Shown piece after piece: positions 1-9,799 of a stretch of 64,000 nucleotides of DNA. The stretch covers positions 1 through 64,000 of the forward strand of contig JBCAQO010000019.1 of NCBI GenBank assembly GCA_039111635.1. Direction: 5' to 3'. Each line of letters starts with the position of its first letter. Position 1 is the stretch's first letter. The notes below the pieces were generated by a model. That model was not told the DNA's origin. It did not search any database and saw only the letters and a list, made by a program, of their open reading frames with translations. The position numbers and the translations under genes are program-made. The stretch is from Heterobasidion occidentale (taxonomy: Eukaryota > Basidiomycota > Agaricomycetes > Russulales > Bondarzewiaceae).

Positions 1-1214
1 GAGGAAATAGGCATTGGACACCATTCGAGAATGTGCATCGAGCTGTCAGGACACACCTAAACACATATGGACTGCTTTACCAGCATCTACTGATCAGAAT
101 TGGGTGCTTGCTGGCACAATACAGCGGTCTCCAAGAACACCTATGTGGATACAGCACATCAATTATTCTGTGCTGATTTGTAGCCCTTCCACAGTAGAGA
201 AGAGGCTGTTCAGCCTTCTTGGCCCTTACCGTCCAAGCCCAACCTATGGCAAAGCAAAACAAGTCTTGTCAGCGCCCCAATTTCATCAGTCTGGGACTCC
301 ACTTAGGGCACCAGATCATAATTACCATGCCCTGTTGTCACCTGGGCCAGTGCTGGATGTTGACAATGAGCTGTTTATGTGTTCTTGCCTAAATGCTTGA
401 GCAGGGTTGAAATAGAAGGCTTGTGATCTTGTCAGTGAAGGAGGGGGGATGTCTGGGCAGCTGCCATTGCTTTTGAGGTCCCATCAATTACTACCACCTC
501 CCAAATTTGTGTTATCAACAATTTTTGAAACTAGAGAGGAACCTGAAGGCTCCAAACAGATCGTTACCTCAGACAAGTCAAAAGGGAAGGAAAGGAGGAT
601 CTCACCACATTATGAATCTTGTACACAATCATGAAGCTCCATTTCTCAGACGACAGCATCTGGATCTGGTCCTATCAGCAGAAGATTTCCCATTGTGATA
701 GGAAGAGTCTGGGGAAGCATTCGAGCATGGCCATCATCATACTTTGCTGTCAACATATTTGATGGCTTTGTGGAGATGATAGTGTTGTCAAAACAGAGGG
801 AGCTATGCTACACACAAAAGGCTGCCTTCATCAAAGTTTTCCCTAATCAGTCATTTGTAAAGTCAATCTACAGCAAGGCATGGAATGATTACTGAAGAAA
901 CAAAGATCTTGAAGCAGTATTTTGCAAGCTAGGGTGGTCAACTTATGGTACTTGGACTTGCTTCATTAATTGATCAGAAGATTCAATTGCAGAGGCTAAA
1001 GGACTTGAGGGAATGTTGAGATTGAGCTCTGAGAAGGCAAAGGAATGTGCATAGAGTGAGCCATCGGTTATATGTGATGGGAGAAAGATAGACAGTGGAG
1101 CAACTTGGTCCCTAGATAATGGAGACTAAACAACTGATATACAGGGGCAGCGATGGAGAATAATCTTCTAGCATGTGCATAGGAATGACACAGTGCAATG
1201 CTGATTTCTGATCC
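1..1214. other. No recognisable gene (decayed sequence)
   Basis: Only short open frames are present; the longest is 128 codons at 14-400 (+). None has a domain I recognise. The stretch may hold upstream exons of the RTC4-like remnant that follows, since frames on the plus strand continue toward it, but nothing in the sequence proves this. Confidence 0.4.
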
Positions 1215-2036
1215 TTGTGCCCTTACTGCAACAAGCTCTATCCTGAGTATCCTTCAGCAATCCTCCAAGCTCTTCATCAAAATTTAAATGCAATCAGCAT
1301 CCCTGACCCTCTAGGTGGAATCTTGGAGAACCCCAACCTATTTCATCAGAAGGTTCATCCCCATTACAGGACTGATGAGCATTGCGAGCACCATAAGCTC
1401 AAGCTCCAGGCTTTGGGACCAGCTACCATACCATACTGGCCAGACATTGACTTCACCTTCATCCTCCATCATCTTGTCAATAATTTCATTGTCCTGCACT
1501 TGATAATGTTAGACCTGACTGCAAGTCCATTCTTTTAGAATCTCATAAACTCACTAGTGACAATGAGAGGTAACTCTGCATTTGGGGTTGAAGGAGAATA
1601 TGGATCTTTTGAGGCTACAGGAACTGGATAGTGCATTGCCATTTCATTATTCTTTGTGCTAGTTTCTAATCTTACATTGTTCTGTAGCTACGGACTCAGA
1701 AGGAAGGAGATTATATATTGGAGCCTGATAGCCTTGTTTGACCTCTCTGTCAAACAGAAGATTAGTATGGTACCAGCATTTGACTTCACAAACTGTGTGC
1801 TTATCCTAGAGGCAACCATCCTACTCATTCAAGAGGACCTCGATGTTGGGCAGAAGCGCGCCATAGAGATAAAGGATCTGAGCTCCTCCTATAAGATCAT
1901 GGCCCACCTGACTGGCGATGACCTGGATTTCTGCAGAGTGCAGGCCACTATACAGAATCTGCAGGTACTTGCTAAGGCTCATAATAACGTGTTGGAGGAT
2001 GGCAGTGAAGTCATCAACTATTATGAAGTGATCTAG
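1215..2036 (+). pseudogene. RTC4-like domain protein remnant
   Basis: Two frame-separated blocks resemble the RTC4-like domain proteins common in Agaricomycetes. The first (1215-1480) starts with CPYCNKLYPEYPSA, then a CEHHKLKLQAL segment and a WPDIDF motif, which is the order expected at the N-terminal end of that domain. The second (about 1710-2036) has LILEATILLIQEDLDVGQ, matching the C-terminal part, where the family has a (L/V)xPEAxxxLIxED helix. Between the blocks about 200 bases are out of frame or lost. The yeast family member is linked to telomere capping; in mushrooms the family is multicopy and of unknown role. The assignment rests on remembered family patterns, so it is moderate. 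No start codon can be fixed. Confidence 0.5.
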
Positions 2037-2279
2037 ATGGTGAGTCATATGTTATACCTCTTACTAGAATACTTCTTTACAATCTCTACCAAATGCCTAT
2101 GCCCTTATGATCCTACTATGCGATCTCTTTTTTGATTCTTTCTTTCTTACCTTTTTTGAGTAATCTTCAATGCATCATATACTCACATTTAATATACAAG
2201 CATTCACAATAATCTAATTGCTTTCATGGTACTACAGTCTGATAAAAGTCAAGGACTATTAAAGAGATGTGAACAAGGG

Positions 2280-4290
2280 ATCTGATAATATGCCACGCCA
2301 CACAAGCCAAGGCCATTGACTACCATATTGTTCTGCTGTCTGATCATCTTGTCTAGGAAGAAGTTGTAACAATCTCTTTGTATTTTATGCATAATCAAAT
2401 GGAATCCTCTGAACCACATGTTCGTCATTTTTGCTGCTTACAAATTGAACCATCACTTACCATTCACCATGAGCTCTCCGAAGAGTGCCGGATTGCAATG
2501 CTGGCTGCAAAACTCATTGGAGTCTTTGTGCTTTGACTTCATGTGGAAGACATCGACAGGAAGGGTGCATGACTCGAAGTGACAATCTTGAATTTTTGTG
2601 ATATACTGCTTCAGATGGCAGTTGTTATTGTAGAAAATGACATTAGAAAGCTATTGAGGGGTTGGAAACAGCACGCAAAGAAACAACTATAAACCGGTCA
2701 GTTTTCAACAATAGAAATCAAGCAACACTTATGGATGCCATTGACTGTCTCTGAGCCATAGAAAGTCTGCTTTCTAAGAACAACCCCACACATCGCAACA
2801 CAGAGTTGCTCGCTATGTGTCCTAGAACATCCAAATTATGTGTGCAGTTTGGTGTTGCCAATGTCCAACTTCCCAGCACATATGGCTGGCCCTTCAATCT
2901 CAACAGCATCGTCATAAGCCATGGCAGCTGAGGGATCTGCCATGTTTTCATTGAGGGTCATCAGGTCATTGATGAGTGTGGCCTTGCACCATTCAAGGTG
3001 TTTCCATAGCTGGAACATGGCAGTGTGTTCCTCGATGCCGTGTTTCTCCATTGCACAGTGGTCTGGCAGATCACAAGTCTGGAATCCAGGCTTGACAAGG
3101 TTGTTGCATGTTGCAATGCAACATATGGCCTCTTTCCAAGAGTGCTTGGCACAATACTTGATCCGCTGGGTTGAAAGAGGCAGTTGACAGTCATGGTGAC
3201 CACAACATGGACATCCGACGGTCACCCTGTCGCAGACAACAGCACAAAGAGAATCTACATACAGTAAGGTGATAGAAGATAAATACATATTGATAGATAC
3301 ATGCACAGACTGCATCACTCCTCTCCTTGGTGGTGCAATACTGCTCGCATGCATGATTCCACAGTTTCTGGCCTGGGCCAACTGCTACAATGTTACAAGC
3401 TTTGGGAGCCTCACAAAGACAGTCCAAATGAAAGCTGTTGCTAAGGATGAGAATCTGCAACTTCTCGTGAGAGTCACAGATGAGGCCATGCAAGAAGAAA
3501 GCATCTCAAACAAGCTCACCGGTGAGCAAGAGGTTGACAGGCCAATAGACTTCCTGAGGGACAGTGTGATCTAGCTCATATATGTGGGTGTTATTTGTGG
3601 CAGAAACCCTGTGAATGATGAGTTAAATATAACTATCCACAGTGAGTCTCACTTACCAGGCACAAACTATGGAGTTGGCAAAGTGCTCGCATAGTGCAGA
3701 CTCAACATACAAGTGCATCATGACGTGGACTGTGTGCAGAATGCCAAGATAATAGGTTTGAATCCCATTGTAGAGATATTAATTGGGGTAATACCAAGTG
3801 CCATATCCTGTGGACCAGGGTGCAAGTTGGAATAGTTGATACAAGGTATGAATTAAGCAACTCACAAGGGCGCTTTGCAGAGTATGACCAAATAGGAAGG
3901 GGCTTAAGGTTGTAGCCTATTATGTCCTCCCGAGCAGTGCAGATCCAGACATTTTCACATCAGAGGGTAATATGCATAAAAAAACCTTACTGCACACAAA
4001 TGAACACAATGTACCAACACCATGCTTAACACCATGCTTGAGAAAGAGATCAACCAGATCACAGGCCTTTTGACTATTTGTTGTATTCATTTCCCACACC
4101 ACATTCCGGAAGGCTGCCCAACAGTTGGAAACAATGCCCTGATCTTCCATATTAAGAGCAGCTGTGCAGAAGCCTTGTATCTTCTGAGGCAAAAAGAGAG
4201 GATGGTCTTTCAAGATGGGTAATAGGTGCCAAGATAGGGTTTCCTTTAGACGATGGATAAGGCAAAAAAATTGGAAAAGCAAGTCAATGG
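2280..4290 (-). pseudogene. KDZ transposase with CxC6-type cysteine cluster, decayed
   Basis: On the minus strand, 3250-2960 encodes a cysteine/histidine-rich block (GCPCCGHHDCQLPL, then YCAKHSWKEAICCIATCNN and GFQTCDLPDH) typical of the CxC6 cluster found with KDZ transposases in mushrooms. Upstream, 4282-3920 encodes a likely earlier exon (GFCTAALNMEDQG). Downstream, out-of-frame pieces match the catalytic part: THNEQLCVAMCGVVLRKQTF (near 2800-2740), a DNNCQLK-like segment, LPVDVFHMKSKHKDSNEFC (near 2560-2500), HCNPALFGELM, and FFLDKMIRQQNNM near 2350. The order CxC, then catalytic Asp region, then KSKHK is that of the family. Several frameshifts and stops separate the pieces, so the gene is dead. 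No terminal inverted repeats were found around it. Confidence 0.75.
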
Positions 4291-4604
4291 TAAGGTGTTC
4301 AGTGAGTTTTGGATGGTCGATAAGAAGACAAGAGAGGCTAGATAGCAGTATTGCTTTATTGTCGCTGCCTGCTATAGCAATGTCGACAGATCTATGTGTC
4401 CGATAGGCATTTGTTTGGTACTATTTAGTGCTCTAAAGAAGCTCAACACCTCTAGCCAGCTTTAGCCCTACTGCCCATCCCAAAGTCCCAAAGTCTACAA
4501 TATCTAGATGTCCTTAAGTCTCAAAGTCTATTGTCTAATAGTCCCAAAGTATATTGTCTACCGGTCTATTAGACCAGTCTCTCCCCGTTCAGGTGTTCCC
4601 TATA
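4291..4604. repeat. Short imperfect CCCAAAGTCTA-type repeats, otherwise unassigned
   Basis: Between about 4460 and 4570 the unit CCCAAAGT/CTCAAAGT followed by CTATTGTCTA or a variant recurs four to five times with errors. It lies just outside the left TIR of the next element. No coding signal is seen. Confidence 0.4.
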
Positions 4605-5399
4605 AGGTAGGCCACAAGCAAACACGACTATATCACATGATACCCGGGTGTCATATTTGGTAGAGGAAAGTGTTACATTTGTAAGAAAAACACTATCTTC
4701 TCTCTCACCAAGAAGAAATTGAGAAATTAGGCATGGAGCAATTCTTTGTATCTATTTTATGTATATTTGCTCTGTGCAACTTTTTTAATTTTAGGCCCAG
4801 TCAAAGAGAAGATAGATTTTGAATCTTTCTCATAATGCTAAGGGTAAAAATAGAATAAGAACAATAAATTAAACATAAGTAATGTAGTCAAGTGGAGCTT
4901 GTGGGGTCTAACATGGAAGCACCCGTAGCTAATGGGTTAACTAGCTGTGTTGGTCTGTATCGCTACCTCCAATCTTGGCTTGGTTTAATCCTTTGCCATG
5001 ACACTTTTGTTCTAACCTCCACTAATTGTTTCTTCAAGACCACTCATGGCCAGTGCTCTATTTATTTTGTATAAGCACACAATACATGCTAGCAGCTCTA
5101 GCCCTCCAAGTTCCAATATCTAAGTAAGCTCTGAGTCTACCAAGATTGTGTGACAGTATAAATGAGCTCATTTTTGTCTAAAGACCACTCATTAGGCATG
5201 TAGTTTCTATCATAGCATATCAACCACTCATTAAACATGCATCAACACCAAGTATTATGCACTTTCAGTTGCTCTTATTCTCTTGGTTGACTTATTATTG
5301 ACAAGTACTACTTAGCAATGTTTGGTTACTTAATTGTCACTTAATGTCATGGTAAAAGTAATGCCACATAATGTAGTTGTGTTTGCTTGCGGCCTATCT
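4605..5399. mobile_element. Non-autonomous TIR element (MITE-like), TSD TATA
   Basis: The left end AGGTAGGCCACAAGCAAACA (4605 onward) and the right end, read on the other strand from 5399, AGATAGGCCGCAAGCAAACA, match at 18 of 20 positions, and the match weakens after about 34 bases. Both ends are flanked by TATA (4601-4604 and 5400-5403), so the target duplication is TATA or simply TA. The 795-bp body is AT-rich and has no coding frame. A TA duplication would fit Tc1/mariner-type elements, but the terminal sequence is not one I recognise. Confidence 0.6.
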
Positions 5400-5989
5400 T
5401 ATATATCGCTAGGCCAACAGAATTGAACTTTATCTTTTTGTCACCCTTTTCTCCATTGTGTCTTGAGATCAACCTCATATAGATTCCAACAGGTTACAGG
5501 CCACATGTAGTTTGTGCTGCTTCTCTTTTACTCTCTGACTATGTGCTCTTCTTTAGAATCCCCTTACATCACTAGTCTCTTTACTCTCTTATGTTGGACC
5601 CCCTCCACTACCCTTCTCCTTCTTATTCTCATTTTCCCACTCTTCATTTTCACAGCTCTCATTCCTTTATGTCCCTTGTCTCTCTACCAGTCCATCTGCC
5701 AGCTACCTCTGCCTTTTTGCCTTCTCATTCTTCCACTTTGCCTTCAAATTTTAATATATCCCCTACTCCACTTCTCTGCATCCCGCTCAACTCTTTGTCA
5801 CTCAGTTGCAGTCTTCTGTCTCCTCTATTACACCTTCCATTGTCCACAACTTCTTTTCAGCTGTGACTGTCATCCCATCCGATCCCTCATCAGGAAAAAG
5901 CTCCATATCAAATTAACCATAGTTAAGCATAGATCCAGCTAGATTGTTGTCAATCATTATTCAGGATTTTCAGCTTACCCCCCTTCTAA
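5400..5989. other. Pyrimidine-rich stretch without a gene
   Basis: From about 5510 to 5880 the plus strand is strongly enriched in C and T. The open frames here (142 codons at 5514-5942) are made of Leu, Ser, Pro and Phe from this bias and carry no domain. I do not call a gene. Confidence 0.5.
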
Positions 5990-6240
5990 TTCTGAGATTA
6001 TAAGCTCTAATTAGAGCTAATTTATTATAGATTTTTGGAAAAATAGCAACCATCCGAGTCTCATGATCTCTCGACCTATTACTACAACTTCAATCATAGA
6101 GTGTCTACAAAGCTCGCTAATCAGACTAAAGTCACACATTATAATGAATTTATCCATCCAGAGTTGAACCAATAATCTCATGCCTATACACCCTAGACCA
6201 ATGCTCTAAACCACTGAGCCATAAGGCCCAGTGAGAACTG
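5990..6240 (-). mobile_element. tRNA-derived SINE-like unit with A and B boxes
   Basis: On the minus strand 6221-6211 reads TGGCTCAGTGG, a good pol III A box, and 6170-6161 reads GGTTCAACTC, a good B box. They are 40 bases apart, as in a tRNA gene. The head reads GGGCCTTATGGCTCAGTGG and the anticodon region contains TCTAGGGTG, reminiscent of tRNA-Pro, but the anticodon and T stems do not pair. This suggests a tRNA-derived SINE head rather than a working tRNA. The downstream body (about 6140 to 5990) is AT-rich. The 3' limit is a guess. Confidence 0.5.
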
Positions 6241-7055
6241 CGGCTAGCATAATCTAGAGATGGCGAGCACAATCTATCTTACAATCGGCTCACCTATTAC
6301 CACCTAGCCATTGTTCAAATTTCTGCTAAATTATGAGCAACACAATGTTTCATACCAACAAGGCACCTTCACCCTCAATTCACTCATCCAGTCCCAAGTT
6401 CTCTCAGTTGTGTAATGACTGCAGCTGTTTCTTGTGAGGCTGACTGCCTGACCACATGACACAATCAATATGGTGCATCACATCAATGTCATCCAATACT
6501 TGTTGCAGCTCCTTTGCCAATAGGTCCTGGTAAGTCACATATTTTCCTTCTATTATATGAACTCACCAGTTCCCAGCATGCCCGAGCCCCCAACGGCAGT
6601 ACTACTGCAATTGTCTTGTGCAGTATAATAATAGCTGGCAAGAATGCAGCCGGTGCACTTATACATGACATGCTCTGTATTGACGCGCCGCTCATGTGGC
6701 ATTCTTGTTATCCTTTACAGACTTTCTTGCAAGCCTCTCCTTAGATACATAGCCTCATATAATCCCACACAGATCTCACAAACAAGGACATGGAGCCATG
6801 CATTAGTGGGTACAATATATGCACAGGTACCAATTCTGTAGACATCTCTGCTGTTTTTTCAGCATAACTGACAATTTCTCATGCTAGACCTCCATAGCAG
6901 CCTGCTATGCTGACACTCTGCAATTTGTTGCCAACTAAGGTGCACGTCCCACTGCTGCCCCCTTGATGAGCCACTATCCCCTTAGAGGGCTTGGTCACCA
7001 CTGGGCCCACAATTGGTTCAGTGCCTCCCACTGGCCTTGTACCTGAGGCCAGCAC
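6241..7055. other. Unrecognised sequence left of the gypsy LTR
   Basis: A minus-strand frame of 68 codons (6695-6489) and another reading down from 7055 (Val-Leu-Ala-Ser-Gly-Thr-Arg-Pro...) could be exons of a decayed gene, but I recognise no domain. The LTR begins at 7056. Confidence 0.35.
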
Positions 7056-7352
7056 TGTTATGAACTGCTTGTTTAATAACTCAAGAGTATCAGATTCTTC
7101 CTAGTTGCACACTGGACAGAGTGATAATAGAAGCCTCAACTATATTAGAGGAATAATATAGGAGTATATAGTGGAGATCTCTGTATGTGAAGATACAGAA
7201 GTAACAAAGAGAATAAACTAAGGACCCTCGGCCTATTCTGTGGGCCTTATATACTATATAGGGTATAGGGTAAATGTCCATGCTTCCTGAAGCTATCCCT
7301 TTACAAGCCCTATGGCCACTGCCTCTCTCTGTCAGTGCCTACTCTTGTACTT

Positions 7353-7547
7353 TATGGCAACAGGGAGTGGACAGCTTATTTTGCAATCGGATGCTGCGCT
7401 TTGACATAAGTGGCATGGCATACAGCCCCAGAAACTCCTCCTCTGAGTTTTTATGGTTGAAATCTCAACTTTAGCATTAGTAAATATACCGGCTAGGTCT
7501 GAAATTCCTAGTGAGGCATGGAATAAGTATTAGCAAAAGATGAAATA
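7353..7547 (+). repeat. Left terminal inverted repeat of the TIR element
   Basis: Starts TATGGCAACAGGGAGTGGAC and matches the reverse complement of 12773-12969 over about 195 bases. Most differences are C/T or G/A transitions; there are also a few single-base substitutions and a short indel. GTACTT (7347-7352) precedes it. Confidence 0.85.
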
Positions 7548-7670
7548 GAAATACTAGCGGTGACCGGTGAGCCTGAGCAAACAGCCAGAGTGATATTGAA
7601 TCCGAGCTATTCTCACACCTACCTGCGATCAACCGCAACATCTGCTGCTCATTTCTTTGAGCTCCTAGCT

Positions 7671-9466
7671 ATGGGTTCTAAGATGCCTAACCAGTACAAG
7701 CCCCTACGTACGTTGAGCTAGTATGTCATATGTGTGTATTTGACAAACTTTGCACTTTGCTTCAGCTCCAGAGGATGATTTAGAACCTTGGATCAAGCTC
7801 TATTATCACCTTGGCCTAATGGATGCACAGGTCGCCAACTTGACGCTGGAGAACTTTGATCGTGATGTATATGGACTAGGGTGAGTAGATTTCAACTTAC
7901 TAGGTTCTCGTAGGCAGCTTGATAAACTAAACACATTGGTCGGTCCTTAAGAACGAAGTCACTTTGGCGGTTGCGCAAGAAGTGGGGCCTTAAAAGCACT
8001 TGGCAGCAGGCACACACTGTTGAAACTATTGCCGCCCATGTCACCGAAATCAAGCATCATTTCCCTAATCGTGATGCTGACTCTATCACAAAGGCCCTCC
8101 AAATCGAGAGCAACATCTGTATGCCTCGGTAAGAGTTTTTAGCTTCTCGAGCCTCTGTGAAGGGTCATAATTTTGTTTAGAGCTCTAGTAGCACAGTATC
8201 TCACCCTCACTAGGCCCGAAGCCGTCAACAAACACCAGCACTAGAAATTCAAGTGTTGCACTTTCTGGGCGGCGGGTCTGAACTCCATATGGGCCATGGA
8301 TCAGCACGATAAGTAGAAGTGGTTTGGTTTATTTTTACACTGCTGCATTGATCCTTATTACGGCTTCATCCATTGGATGAAGATCTGGTGGACTAACTGA
8401 AATCCAAGGCTGATTGCAGGATTCTACATTGAAGCTGCATGCCATGAGAAGGGCACATTCTTGATTCGCTATGATACATCTACAGGACTAACTATTGGAT
8501 TTAAGCACCCCCCTCATTACACAAAGCGACCCTGGATCTGAAAATTTTGGTGTCGCCAATGCCCATGCCTCTACGTGCTACCTGCTAGACCTGTCACTTG
8601 CCGAGACGCTGCAGCATCAATAGATGCGGAAACACCAGAATATCAAGCCTGAGGCTCACTGGTCTATCATGCAATCTGACTAGGTACCTGGATTCGAGAA
8701 TCTCCTTGAGACCAGGGTGCAGAATGTTGGTAATCCATTGGAAGTGTAGGTTCTTTATTTTCATTGTCGTATCCATTTTATTTGTACTTTTTAGTCTCCT
8801 GTTTTATTGGCTCACAATTCCTTGGCTTCAGAGTAAACTCAACACCTGGGTCTATCAGTGCAATATGACTGCTCATTGTGCAAACAGGCATAAGATCTTG
8901 CCCCATGGGATTCCTGAGCTGATCTGCCAGAATCCGTATTGGTACGATTCCATTGATTTCAAGGTGTGTTCTCTATATTCCTTCATAGATACAGATTGAT
9001 TGACAGATGCCCTGCATAGGTCGTGATTTCAGATGCTCTCCTAGACAAGCTGCAACAGAGATGGGCTCCACCAGCTTATGAGGTCTTCAAACTCATTCCC
9101 GACGAGTTTGTTGATCGTGTTCAGCCGTTATATCTCGACCTTGGCAAACCTCAAGTCTCCTTTGATTCGTTCTGGAATATATACTGCCATCTTATCCAAC
9201 TCCTCCACAACTAGCCGCAAGATCTTGCGTTTTAAGATGTGCTAGACCAACATTCTGGTGCTAGTAGTCAGCATGATTAGGAGGAAATTCCTCTCATTCC
9301 CGGACTGCAGGACCTCCACCTTGGCAGCCATAATACTGAGACGAGCACGGAAAACCGAGGCTTCCACGATAGTGTAGCACAGGAGTCAGAAGTATTGTAT
9401 GCTGACTTCTCGGATACAGGTTCTGAGGTGGGGGCATCTGACGACGCTGCTACAGACTTATTTTAG
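7671..9466 (+). pseudogene. Integrase-core (rve-type) protein of the fungal DDE integrase-like family
   Basis: The ATG at 7671 begins MGSKMPNQYKPL and is joined by an intron at about 7708-7765 to APEDDLEPWIKLYYHLGLMD. Another intron starts at 7881 (GTGAGTAG) and another near 8130. Then come an RLRKKWGL helix-turn-helix-like segment, the first catalytic-Asp block (FWAAGLNSIWAMDQHDK, near 8265-8310), CIDPYYGFIHWMKIWWTN, the second Asp block (ITQSDPGSENFGVANAHA, 8505-8560), NIKPEAHWSIMQSD, and a conserved C-terminal part (IPWLQSKLNTWV, HKILPHGIPELI, 8820-8930; then 9023-9214). This is the multicopy integrase-core family of mushroom genomes. Stops interrupt it where the family has Trp (8314, 8619, 8682) or Arg (TGA near 8398), so it is a pseudogene. 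An acidic tail ends at TAG 9464. Confidence 0.75.
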
Positions 9467-9799
9467 TCTACCTTCATTTGATTACATACCATTGCAATAA
9501 CAGGTTTTAAAGTGTGCCTAGTCGGGTGTTGAATCCCACAGTAAGCAATGTACGCTGTCGGACAGTGCTCTTTTTAATAAAACATCTAATCATCCATTAT
9601 TTGATACCAAGAGCGATACCTGCCCCTCCTTAGAATCTTCCCGACTCTTACAATCCTCTAATATTCTAATCTCACCCCTGTTTTGAACCTCACACTCATT
9701 CCATTCCTCAAACTTCTTATGAACGATTCCAGTCTTGCAGCGTCTTTTACGCCCAAAATCCCATAGCAGAAGTGTCACGGAAGAGAGTCATGTGGTCAT
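9467..9799. other. Spacer between the integrase and alpha-kinase genes
   Basis: No coding frame on the plus strand; a 62-codon minus-strand frame at 9778-9590 has no recognisable domain. Both genes read in the same direction, so this spacer should contain the terminator of the first and the promoter of the second. Confidence 0.4.

Noticed and set aside
5514..5942. 142-codon plus-strand frame as a membrane protein
   Set aside because: Hydrophobic residues come from a CT-rich tract, and two overlapping frames are open for the same reason.
6150..6235. Possible functional tRNA gene
   Set aside because: A and B boxes are good but the acceptor, anticodon and T stems do not pair, so I call a SINE-like unit.
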